Assembly: GCA_049999805.1 (NCBI GenBank)
Contig: JBNGIO010006316.1
Coordinates: 117,221-149,557, forward strand
Direction of reading: 5' to 3'
DNA: 32,337 nucleotides
DNA from: Folioceros fuciformis
Taxonomy: Eukaryota > Anthocerotophyta > Anthocerotopsida > Anthocerotales
In this document: positions 11,560 through 22,008 of the stretch, in pieces
Layout of the letters: each line of letters opens with the position of its first letter
Position numbering within the stretch: the stretch's first letter is position 1
Notes under the pieces: model-generated
What the model was told of the DNA's origin: nothing
Databases searched by the model: none
Seen by the model: the letters and a program-made list of their open reading frames with translations, nothing else
Program-made: the position numbers and the translations under genes

Positions 11560-12750
11560 ACAATGGTTTTTTGTCAATTGTTATCAAAGCACACCAAACC
11601 GGAGAGGGAGTAACGCCCCTTCCTTCCGCAATGTAAAAGGAAGCAATGGCCTCGAATCTCGTCTATGCTCCATTTACAAATCACTCACTCCCTCTCACAT
11701 GTCTCAGCACTTACAAATCACTCACTCCCTCTCACACGTCTCAACACTAGCCTTCGAGTAGCCCGCCATCCATTGACGACTTGCAAACCACCTCCTCTAG
11801 GTGCTGCTCTTTGTTCAAGATACTTACAAAAGAGTCTGGCAATCTACACCCCACTGACTACTACCCTAGACTCAATTTGACAAGCTTGATCTTCAAGCCC
11901 TCCACACCTATGTTTCAAGACAAGACTTCTCACTGTCTACCTCTCTATATCTTTTGTGTCCATTCTCAAGGCCTTAGCACTGGCCTATTTATACTCTATA
12001 GCTAAGCCACTACTAAAGCTGGAAATAATACACACCACTCATCTCATAATACTAGTGGTCATTACAACTCCATCCTTCTTAGGAGGTTTTGTCTGGAACA
12101 CACATCGTGTTTCGAAAGGCAGCAAGAAGCATACTTGCTTCTTCATTAAGACAGCTCTAGATTTAGCTTTCACCTTTCTACTTTTAACTTTCACCTTATT
12201 TCACTTGTGCCATTACTCTCTTCCCCTCCTAGGTGTCATTGTCCTCAATGACATGCAATATAACGTAAGATCATCCATGATCCTTGTTGCATGTCTTAAA
12301 ATGAAACCTAGTTAGAATCGATGACTGAGCTAGATGAAGAGTGCATGCATGTATAATTTTGCTTGTAAACTTCACTTTTTGATGCCCAACTATGGCTATT
12401 GGCAAGAAAGAATTCGCTAAACGGCTTATGAGGTGAGTACCCCTTAATGTTGTCCCTCATTAGAACATACTTGTTCACTTAAAAGTGAGAGTTGGACAAT
12501 AGGACTGATACTTAGATGTGGCATAGCTCCAGCATGTCGACGCCCTCTATAGGTCTCTATTCTCTAGAGACCTGACTACACACGATTTGGGCACCCTGCA
12601 TCCGGAACTAAACCATACTCGTGTACTCCTTGTTTGAGAAAAAGATGAATATTATACTGACTTATCACCAGGAAGGATGAGCTGACATGGGTGTTGTTTA
12701 TGCATAATTTACCAATGTGCAAAATTCTACATAATTTGCCGATGTGCAAA
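11560..12750. other. No gene: possible LTR or internal retroelement sequence
   Basis: No conserved coding potential was seen. At about 11577 the string attgttatcaaagcacacc resembles a degenerate initiator-tRNA-Met primer-binding site of plant LTR elements. At about 11983 cctatttatactctatagct resembles a TATA region. Matching long terminal repeats could not be confirmed by eye. Confidence 0.3.
11674..11747. repeat. 37-bp direct repeat, two copies
   Basis: Copies start at 11674 and 11711 and share ttacaaatcactcactccct plus ctcaca, with few differences in about 37 bp. Confidence 0.85.
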
Positions 12751-12757
12751 GTTCTAC
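12704..12757. repeat. 27-bp direct repeat, two copies
   Basis: Copies start at 12704 and 12731. Both have the form ataattt-R-cc-R-atgtgcaaa-R-ttctac, differing at three positions. They lie just outside the minus-strand LINE-like remnant. Confidence 0.8.
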
Positions 12758-13600
12758 ATCCATGACTGTAAGGTCCATCTACCCCGTGGCAAGGGGAACA
12801 ACCCGCAATGGGGAAAAGCCAAGAAAGGGGGCCTAACCCCTCGTCTGTTTAGCTTGTAACTCCTTATCGCCCTTAAGATCTCACATGCAGGTATGAGGTA
12901 TGGCCTACTTACTACCGGGGTTGTTGAAGCCGTATTCGCCTCACTTGATGTTGTCCCAAAAATTGCGTTTGCCAAGGCCTTTTGTGACGCAATCGAAATT
13001 AGTTGCCTGAAAAATGCCACCACACTTGATAGGGGAAGCCTTACGCCGCTCCTGTTGACGTGATGGGCCTTCACGCATGTCTTTTAAAACCTGGAAAAAT
13101 CCTTACCCATAGCCTCATGCATTTCAATAGCAAGGGGGATGAACAAGTGACCTTGCTGCATGGCCTATACTTGCAAGTCTTCTTTATCGAGCTTCCTTCT
13201 ACCGCCCAACCCGGGGGGTTGATAATGACATGCTCGCTGATGGTTGTCTTAGTGGGGTCTGTGACCACCACATCCGCTATGGAAACCTGGTTCCCCTTGG
13301 TCGAGAAAAGGTCTACAATGAGGGAGACGCCATTTAGCAAGGTATATGGGCGCTCCTTGTAGGGGAAGAAGCCATCCTCCTTGGCCAAAGAAAACGTAAC
13401 GTCCCTCACTGCATTATGGGTGGCGATGCACTGCCTGCCGATAGGGCAACGTGCCAGGTGGCTCCCGGGGTCATCGAGGGGGACTCCACAGCTACAAGAA
13501 GAGAGAGACCAGACCAGCAGGTGGACCAAGCCTAGGCGGAACCTCATTGCGGTAGAGAAAGAAGCTGGTGCAATTCAGCAAGCCTAGATGCATGGACATG
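12754..13600 (-). mobile_element. Non-LTR retrotransposon-like C-terminal remnant (zinc knuckle plus endonuclease-like domain)
   Basis: The minus-strand frame 13547-13071 encodes RFRLGLVH, then a C-x-C ... H ... C knuckle (SCSCGVPL, PGSHLARCPIG), then HNAVRD and an aspartate-containing IADVVVTDPT. A CCHC knuckle followed by an HNAVRD helix and a D...ADV...DP segment recalls the C-terminus of RT proteins with a restriction-like endonuclease. The frame stops at 13071, and 13074-12754 is a second open stretch that may be its continuation. No RT core (FADD/YADD) is present. This is a fragment, and the exact clade is not established. Confidence 0.55.
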
Positions 13601-13890
13601 CCAACAACCAAGAGCCAATGCCCTTCCCCGAACAAGATCGAAGGCGTGCTTGAGCCTACTTGTCAGAGGAGGAATCTAGCATGAGGGCCTACAACTCTTG
13701 CCCATAATGCTATTCCATGAGGGTGGCCTGAAGCCCCCTCATACCCCGATAAAGGGAGGAGGAAAAAGAAGGCATGACCAATCGAGCTTGTGAGGATAAG
13801 AGATCCCGGGCCCTCCTCAAGGACTCCTGGAGGGGGAATGGCCCCTCCTCCACTCTCGTGACAAAACCCTCCAAAACGCCCTAATTTCCG
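13600..13890. other. No gene: junction between LINE-like and copia remnants
   Basis: Stops occur in all frames and I recognise no conserved motif. It probably represents degraded retroelement DNA. Confidence 0.4.
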
Positions 13891-14456
13891 ATGGAGAAGC
13901 GAGTCACTAAAGCTGGGACAAAGAGCGCCTTACTACTAAGACAAGCAGCTGGCGCCGAGGCAAAAGAATGGAGAGAAGTTGTGGACAGTGAGTATAACTC
14001 CCTCATTGCCAACAAAACATGGATTATTACTCCTCTACCTCCTAGAAGGAAGTGCATCTATTGAAGTGGACTTTCAAGATCAAGTGGAAGTCTAACAACA
14101 GCATAGAGCGCTACAAGGCAAGGCTGGTGGGGAAAAGGTATTCGTAGATTCCAGGTGTGGATTACATAGATACCTTCTCTTATGTTGCAAAGATAGCCTC
14201 TATCCGAGCACTCCTTGCTGGCGCTGCTGCTTTGGATATGGAGATACATCATATGGATGTCCAAACTGCTTTTCTAAATGGAGATCGGAACGAAGAGATC
14301 TACATGGAGCAACCCGAAGGATACATGGTACTTGGATGTGAGGACGAGGTATGTAAGCTACAAACGGCCATTTACGATCTTAAGCAATCTGCTCTTACAT
14401 GGTATTGTAAACTTGATGATCATTTACAGTCTAGAGGTTTCAGGAAGATCAATGCT

Positions 14457-15500
14457 GATTGGAATATTTATCTGAAGCGAGTGGGAGCTTCTATCGTCAT
14501 CATTGCCGTATGCTGATTGGAATATTTACGTGAAGTGAGTAAGATCTTCTGTCGTCATCATTGCCATATGCTAATTGGAATATTTATGTGAAGCGAGTGG
14601 GAGCTTCTATCGTCATCATTCCCGTATACCGATTGGAATATTTACTTGAAGCGAGTGGGAGCTTCTGTCGTCATCATTCCCGTATGCTAATTGGGATATT
14701 TACTTGAAGCGAGTGGGAGCTTCTATCATCATCATTGCCATATGCTCATTGGAATATTTACTTGAAGTGAGTGGGAGCTTTTGTCGACATCATTCCCTTA
14801 TGCTGATTGGAATATTTACTTGAAGCGAGTGGGAGCTTCTGTCGACATCATTGCTGTATGCTAATTGGAATATTTACTTGAAGCGAGTGGGAGCTTCTGT
14901 CATCATCATTGAGGTATGCTGATTGGAATATTTACGTGAAGCGAGTAGGAGCTTTTGTCGTCATCATTGCCCTATGCTAATTGGATTACTTACGTTGCTG
15001 TATGCTGATTAGATTACTTATGTGAAGCAAGTGGGAGCTTCTGTCGTCATCATTGTCGTATGCTGATTGGAATATTTACGTGAAGGGAGTGCGAGCTTCT
15101 GTCGTCATCATTGCCGCATGCTGATTGAAATATTTACGTAAAGTGAGTAGGAGCTTCTGTCGTCATCATTGCCGTATGGTATGCTGATTGGAATATTTAC
15201 TTAAAGCGAGTGGGAATTTCTGTCGTCATCATTGCTGTATGTGATTGGAATATTTACGTAAAGCGAGTGGGAGTTTCTGTCGTCATCATTGCCGTATGCT
15301 GATTGGAATATTTACGTAAAGNNNNNNNNNNTTCTGTCGTCATCATTGCCGTATGCTGATTGGAATATTTACGTAAAGGAGTGAGAGCTTATGTCGTCAT
15401 CATTGCCGTATGATTGGAATATTTACGTAAAGCAGTGAGAGCTTCTCGTCAATGATCATATTTACGTAAAGCACTGAGAGCTTCTCGTCATCATTGATGT
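14457..15500 (+). repeat. 58-bp minisatellite (about 19 units) derived from copia RT codons
   Basis: The first unit, 14457-14514, is the coding sequence for DWNIYLKRVGASIVIIAV plus a junction. Units then recur every 58 bp, each starting with gattggaatattta or a variant. Some later units are shorter (the tenth is about 28 bp) and units near 15430-15500 are truncated. The period is not a multiple of three, so the array destroys the frame. A 10-N gap lies in one unit. Confidence 0.95.
15322..15331. other. Assembly gap (10 N)
   Basis: Ten Ns fall inside a 58-bp unit. The unit would be of normal length if the Ns are real bases, but the true copy number of the array may differ. Confidence 0.97.
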
Positions 15501-15570
15501 AATCATCGTTAACAATGATCGTCATCATTAACGTATATGTGGATGATTTAATCATCGTTAACAATGATCA
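15500..15570 (+). repeat. Short duplication around the YVDD codons
   Basis: The string taatcatcgttaacaatgat occurs at about 15500 and again at about 15550, on either side of the YVDD codons. It is probably a by-product of the slippage that made the minisatellite. Confidence 0.8.
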
Positions 15571-15600
15571 AGAACTTCTGACTTTAGCAAAGGGAGACGT

Positions 15601-16073
15601 TAGTGAAAGGCCTACACTACTTAATGAGGAAACCTGCTTTACTAGTTAATTCAACAGTCATGTTTGTTACACCTCAGAATTGAACCCCGTTGTGGAGGGG
15701 AAGCAGATTCCAGGAATCAGGGTTGCCGGCAAACGGTCCCGGTACCATCGTCCGGCAACGGACACGGTCGCTAGTCCACTGTGCCGTGTGGCGGCCGTTG
15801 GGGTTGGGCTGGAGACGCAGGAGATGAGGAAGTATCTACATCCGCGGAAGCTTGATTCGCATCAGCAGTTTCATTTGGCGGCAGCTGGCGCGCGGTGCAT
15901 CCAGTGAACCCTGGTGTTCAGCCCGGGCCACCTAGGCGGGCACGAGAGTGGATGGACGGGAAGGAAGACTGCTTGATCATGAGATGACCACTCCACACCT
16001 GTGGTCTACTCCACTCCACCCCACTCCACTCTCCTCTGCTCTCCACTCCACTCGACTCACAGGGCGGAGCGTT
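15601..16073 (+). promoter_or_regulatory. Upstream region and CT-rich leader of the ORP gene
   Basis: No separate gene is supported. The last 70 bp before the ATG are a C/T-rich run of ccact-like units (about 15987-16055), typical of a plant 5' UTR. The frame is open upstream to 15948, and an in-frame ATG at 15984 would add 30 residues encoded by this repeat. Confidence 0.45.
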
Positions 16074-17752
16074 ATGACGGTAGCGCCGACGCTTACGCCG
16101 CCCTTGGGGCTAGATGCTACCACGGTCGACGAAGACAGCCTCCTGAAGCGGGTGCTAGACTCGTTTAAGGGCCTGCGACCGGGGGCCGATCTTACATCTC
16201 TCCGAATTCCTGCGCAGTTCAACCTTCCGAAATCGCAGCTACAGTTGTACGGAGAGTCCGTGTACTGCTCCGCTCACGACCTGTTGGCCCAGTGCGCGCA
16301 GGCCCCCACGGCTTTGGATCGCTTTCTAGCCGTTGTTCGATGGCACGTTTCCACCATCAGGCCTCCGGTTTTCCTCAGAGCTCCTTACAATCCTGTGCTG
16401 GGGGAAACGCACCACGTCACCGTTGGTGATCTCAATGTCCTGCTGGAGCAGGTGCTTATGGCTCTTCGGATCCTCAACCTTGAAGTGGCGCTGATAGTAT
16501 AGGATGGGATAGGATGTGTTGCAGCAGCCTGATCATCATCATGATGCAGCTTGTCAATGATGCATTTTGGTGACCAGGCTGGGAAGAGTTGAATCATGCC
16601 GTCATGCTCACCCTGACCCGTTTTCGTGCCCAATCCACGACTGGCAACAGGTGTCTCACCATCCGCCTGTCACCGCCCTGCACGCCACCAATGAGGAGCG
16701 GGGAATCGAGCTTTCGTGGTGGCAGCGACCGGACCCTCGCTTTTATGGTCAACACTCTAGATCCATGCCGCCTTGTAACTTGCATTGCCTGAGGAAGTTT
16801 TTTGGCGATGGCCGTGCAGGCCAAGCATCAAATTTAATTCTCATGTGCCTGGACGTGCCAAATGTAGGAAGCAACATGGAGGTATCGATAGTGGGACCCC
16901 GACTCTTGGTGTTGCGGCGGAAGCAAGAAGAGTACGAATCACGTGCTCCCAATCTTAGCTTTCGCTTCTTTCCCCGCCCGGGCGCGGAATGGGTTGGCCA
17001 AATCACTGTCTCCTGCGCGCAGTCCGGGTTCGAGGCCACCGTCAGCTGCCGATCCAGGAGCTTGTTCGGCCTGCTTGGAGCTTGCAATCGGGTGCAGGGC
17101 AAGGTCTGGGACACCCGCACTGGCCAGACTCTCTTCGACCTCAACGGCAATTGGGACAAGTATGCGTCACTCTCTCAGCTCGCTCGCCCTCACCTTCGGT
17201 CTCGCTCTCGCTTTCTTGCTCGTTGCGACCTGGCTTGCTGTTGTCAGCCCTCAACCACTTGCTTCAGTCCAGTGCTTCTCCTTTGCTGCTTAGCCTCGTA
17301 CGTCGTCGGGCGCAGGATTGTGTCCATAAAAGACAGGCGCACAGGGAAAGCCAGTGTTTTCTACGACGGTAGCAGAGCACTGTCGGGCTTGCCGACACCC
17401 GCTTTCGAGAACGACAAGGTGGCGTTTTTATTCACGTTATCAGGTTCCTTTGTCATGTGGAGACAGACGCTCATGCTGATTGCTGATGCTGCAGGAATTG
17501 CTTCACACGGAATCTGTGGTAGTCTGGGCCGCGCTTACTGACGCCATTTTGAAGCGGGATTGGGACAAGGCCAGAGAGGCGAAGAAAATCGTCGAAGAGC
17601 AGCAACGGCAGCGCCGGACGGAAAGTGAGGACTGGAGCCCTAAGTATTTTGTCAGGTCCCCAAAAGGAGACTGGAGATGGCGGCAGAATGGGCAGCCCGT
17701 TCCCCGGGCTCCCATCGTCGTTCCTCCTGCTCCTCGATCCAGAAAGCCTTGA
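16074..17752 (+). CDS. Oxysterol-binding protein-related protein (ORP), short plant type
   Basis: Lipid-transfer protein of the OSBP/ORP family, expected at membrane contact sites, where it exchanges sterol or PI4P. Exons 16074-16451, 16651-16747, 16868-17159, 17316-17418 and 17495-17752 chain perfectly in phase to 376 codons (375 aa plus stop). The ORD hallmarks are visible: YNPVLGETHH in exon 1, and the signature EQVSHHPPVTA split by intron 1 between Q and V. FYG is split by intron 2 at a glycine codon. Then come RFFPRPGAEWVG, GNWDK, the helix DWDKAREAKKIVEEQQR and PKYF. There is no PH domain or FFAT motif, so it resembles the short single-domain plant ORPs. The start at 16074 is preferred over 15984 because the upstream codons come from a ccact repeat. 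It converges with the Tic20 gene, with 118 bp between the stops. Confidence 0.93.
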
Positions 17753-17870
17753 TGACAAAGCGACACTGCCGTCAATCGTGCTGCAAGGCAGCAATTCATG
17801 TCTGTGTCACCATCTTTATAAAACAACGTGGTAGTAGTATACGTGTAAAAGGCTGCCCTTCTTCTACCAC
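17753..17870. other. 118-bp convergent intergenic spacer
   Basis: It lies between the stop codons of the ORP (+) and Tic20 (-) genes. Both 3' UTRs must either fit in it or overlap the neighbouring gene. No clear AATAAA was seen. A tctttataaaac string occurs at about 17813. Confidence 0.6.
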
Positions 17871-18584
17871 CTAGTACACCTGTGCATCAGCAGCGTCTGC
17901 CACAATAGGCAGCCTTGGGGTCTTGCCCAGAATGCAGGAGGAGACCCCGAAGAGAAAGCAGGCCACGAGGAAGAGGAAGACGGTGTTGTCCAGAATCACC
18001 AGGATCTGGAATCCGAGGCCCCCGGTGGGATGGAAGGTGCGCTCCACCACGGACGGCAGGATGAGCAGCACGTCCAGCACCACAGCTTGCATGCTGTTGA
18101 AGCGCACGTAGCGGCTGAAGCTGGGGTTCCTCACCACCGCCAGATACAGGGTGAAGAAGGCGATGAGGTTGGAGTAAGGGAAGCTGCTGTAGAGCTGCAA
18201 CAGCGGGAAAAGCGGCTGCAGCAGAAGCTGGGATTCCGGGAATTGTAGGAAGAGGAAGCGCCCGAACTGCACCCCGTCCAGGAGCGGCAGCAGGTATCCA
18301 GACGCTGCCACCAGCCGTTCCACAGCCGCCACGGACCCATCTCGCCCTGCCTGCCTCCTGCTCTTGCTCCTGCTCACCACCTGGCGGCAGCCCAAGCCCA
18401 AACCCAAGCCCGATTCCAAGTCCAAGCGGGATCCCGGATACTTCCACCCTCGAGCCCCGCAACTGCTAAGACTGCTGCGCAGCGTCCTAGCCGCACGTAA
18501 GCCCGCGGACCCCTGCTCTCGGCCCGCTACTCGGATTCCGCCGCCCGGTACTGGCACAAGCAGCGCGGGGAGAAGCAGTGCCAT
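17871..18584 (-). CDS. TIC20: Tic20-family subunit of the chloroplast inner-envelope protein translocon
   Basis: Predicted four-helix inner-envelope membrane protein that forms part of the TIC preprotein channel. The intronless frame gives 237 aa from the first ATG at 18584; the open frame upstream has only a GTG. Residues 1 to about 100 are Ala/Arg/Ser/Gly-rich and fit a plastid transit peptide. Hydrophobic segments follow. The most diagnostic is SRYVRFNSMQAVVLDVLLI, then VILDNTVFLFLVACF and a C-terminal TPRLPIVADAAD, the pattern of the Tic20-II/V group. The 5' end is 156 bp from the divergent PHYHD1 gene. Which Tic20 subgroup it belongs to needs a tree. Confidence 0.9.
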   Translation of the reverse strand: MALLLPALLVPVPGGGIRVAGREQGSAGLRAARTLRSSLSSCGARGWKYPGSRLDLESGLGLGLGCRQVVSRSKSRRQAGRDGSVAAVERLVAASGYLLPLLDGVQFGRFLFLQFPESQLLLQPLFPLLQLYSSFPYSNLIAFFTLYLAVVRNPSFSRYVRFNSMQAVVLDVLLILPSVVERTFHPTGGLGFQILVILDNTVFLFLVACFLFGVSSCILGKTPRLPIVADAADAQVY

Positions 18585-18740
18585 TGCCCGCGCCTTCTGC
18601 ACCTCCGCTCACACCGTGAGCCTCGCTCTCGCTCTTTCCGTGTCCGTCTGGCCTTTTCGACCACAGGCTCCGGAGTGAGGAAACAAAACTATTTCTTTTT
18701 GGTTCTGCTACCACGCCAAGCTGCCGACGTCTGAAATTCC
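18585..18740. promoter_or_regulatory. Bidirectional promoter region between Tic20 and PHYHD1
   Basis: Only 156 bp separate the two divergent ATG codons, so both 5' UTRs and core promoters must lie here or within the neighbouring coding regions. A C/T-rich stretch at 18615-18650 is visible. No TATA box is convincing. Confidence 0.55.
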
Positions 18741-20287
<1,547 letters not shown>

Positions 20288-20532
20288 TAGACTGGAATGA
20301 GGCTATAGCTTGTGGGTACATTTCCCATCAATGGGAAGTTGAGCAGTTTTTCATTCTCAATTTGTATAAACGTGGACAGCGAGAATGAGGACTCCCATTC
20401 GCCATCTGTCGGCTGTTGAATCATAACTGGTGATGCAGAAAGTAAATTGTGAACTCCATGATTCAAGAAATATGTGCTCCGGCTGCAAGCCTACTTCCGC
20501 AGACCTGCGATGTATTCCAGACTCCTCTCTGA
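20288..20532. other. Convergent spacer between PHYHD1 and RHL1
   Basis: 245 bp between the two stop codons. It should hold both 3' ends. No additional gene is seen. Confidence 0.5.
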
Positions 20533-21697
20533 CTAGGAAAGACTGAGGCCCAGATCATCGCCATTGTCTGATAAATCCTCCTCATCTGAAGAAACTTCTA
20601 CGTAACTGCAACCAAGAACGTGGAAGCAAGAAGATAACTCAGGCTGTCGGCACTTCACCACCGAGAAAAGGAGTAGAGAAGGCAACGGTCCATACCTGAG
20701 CTTTCGGCCGGCTGTCCGGGCCGACAACCTTAAGGGGGTAGACTTTGAGGGGTCGTCCTCCGCATCCTTGTTGGTATCTTCATCCAAAGGCTGCTGCTTA
20801 GGCGGGGAAAACTTCACATCACCCGGTTCGTCGTCACCCGCAATTGGTCCGCTGGTATTAACAACAGAAGCTCCGTCTGTCACGGCGGGTGTTGCTTCTC
20901 CTTTTCCTGCTGATTGACGCTGCTCCGAGCTCTGCTCCTCATGCGCAGAAGAACAGCTATGACGGAGGCGAGGCAGTCACAGTTACGCCCAGGGAGCCAC
21001 AAGAAGCATCACAAGATACCTTGTTCAAACTTGACGGCATCTCAAGCTGCTCCTCGTCCGGGTTTTCATCCTTGGTTCCGATCCACCAAGCTGTGGAAAA
21101 GACAACCTACAAATTGAAATCTCAATGGCACAGGCGCTGGAGAAGAAACAAGACACCCGTAATGCACAAACCAGTAGCTCTTCTCACCAAACTGTCAAAA
21201 CAGTCCTCACAAAGGATGTTGCCTGCTCCCCGCTGGAAATGCAGAGTGAGATACTTGTTCTTCGGGTACACGATGGTTCCAAAAAATTTCAAGCGTCCCT
21301 GCAGGACTCAACCAACCAGTCGACCGATTTACATGGCCGTTCAAGTAGTAATACTCCAGAAGAGCAATGCAAGACCCAGCAGAGCTGCAACCTGAGGGAA
21401 GTTCATGTAAAGAACAGGATTTTTGGAATCCAATTGCGCCAGCTCTCCGAATCGACCGCTCCCTACAGGTGTCACCAGCCCTGGAAAGGCGAACAAGAAC
21501 TTGGTTTTCCGATGTCCCCGTTTCACGATGTCTTTGCCATCGCACTTAGCCAGAGCTGCACGCAACACAGCCACGATGTGTCAGGAGCAAAACACAAAGG
21601 CAATTGTCTGAGACGAGGGCCAAAGGAGACACACTCTTGGCTGGCTGCAGGAAGGAGGCAGGCTGCGCAGGCGTATCCGCCACAGGCTTGTAGCTGA
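20533..21697 (-). CDS. RHL1: RHL1-type DNA-binding component of plant DNA topoisomerase VI; 5' end uncertain
   Basis: RHL1 is a nuclear partner of plant topoisomerase VI, needed for endoreduplication. Exons in transcript order are 21555-21392, 21298-21188, 21106-21020, 20931-20696 and 20605-20533, all in phase. The conserved core reads KDIVKRGHRKTKFLFAFPG, ELAQLDSKNPVLYMNFPQ, GRLKFFGTIVYPKNKYLTL, CEDCF and VVFSTAWWIG. The C-terminus is acidic and Ser-rich (PLRLSARTAGRKL, EVSSDEEDLSDNGDD), as in RHL1. An upstream exon ending at 21635 with phase 1, encoding DTPAQPASFLQPAK, fits the family and would join across a 79-bp intron. Its start is unclear: ATG at 21704-21702 or a further exon near 21870 with a KKRRRKW basic stretch. 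About 245 aa are visible. The neighbour upstream is divergent. Confidence 0.88.
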
Positions 21698-21704
21698 GAG
21701 CCAT

Positions 21705-22008
21705 GCTAGCTGACCTTCCTTCCCGAGGCGACCTGGTTCCCCGCGCTGTTTTGCACAGTACAGTATCGGAACACATGTCTTAAGAGAGAAGATGCATGTC
21801 TCCAGTACTGTAGGTTGCTAGAGAGATGATTGATACCGGAAGTAAGGTGGGCCTGCCTTCGTTCGTCCATTTGCGCCTCCTTTTTTTGTGTTGGGCTCTG
21901 GGCTCCGATGACGTGAAGGCGAGGAGTAGATATTAGCATCTCAAACACTCAATGCAGCTTGGGATAGATCATTCCGAGTCCGCTCTGCTGCGCTTTGCCA
22001 CTCCAGTT
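21705..22008. promoter_or_regulatory. Divergent region between RHL1 and the fascin-like gene
   Basis: About 300 bp that should hold the 5' ends of both genes and possibly a first coding exon of RHL1 (basic minus-strand stretch near 21860-21895). No TATA box is clear. Confidence 0.35.

Larger units (their letters stand above)
13891..15600 (+). mobile_element. Ty1/copia reverse transcriptase remnant, broken and interrupted by a minisatellite
   Basis: Bases 13891-14063 encode EWREVVDSEYNSL and ANKTWIITPLPP, the usual start of the copia RT domain, then reach a stop after a frameshift. Another frame continues with KWTFKIKW and ERYKARLVGK to a TAG near 14148. Bases 14157-14512 encode VDYIDTFSYVAKIASIRALL, MDVQTAFLNGD, EEIYMEQPEGY, CKLQTAIYDLKQS and NADWNIYLKRVG. 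The catalytic YVDD follows only at 15536-15547, after about 1 kb of tandem repeats. The copy is dead: it has at least one frameshift, several stops and the insertion. Confidence 0.92.

Noticed and set aside
11956-12315. 119-codon hydrophobic ORF in the repeat island
   Set aside because: It has no family resemblance and lies between retroelement remnants. Its A/T-rich composition can give hydrophobic codons by chance.
14457-15500. CRISPR-like array
   Set aside because: Units are contiguous with no unique spacers, they derive from copia RT codons, and the genome is eukaryotic.
16385-17159. ORFs on both strands overlapping the ORP gene
   Set aside because: The in-phase ORP exons carry family motifs. 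The others span its introns or run antisense.
18364-18678. Plus-strand proline-rich ORF opposite the Tic20 N-terminus
   Set aside because: It is antisense to the transit-peptide region, its composition follows from GC content, and it has no family resemblance.
20889-21697. Plus-strand ORFs 20889-21395 and 21125-21697
   Set aside because: The minus strand encodes RHL1 through several in-phase exons here, so these are shadows.
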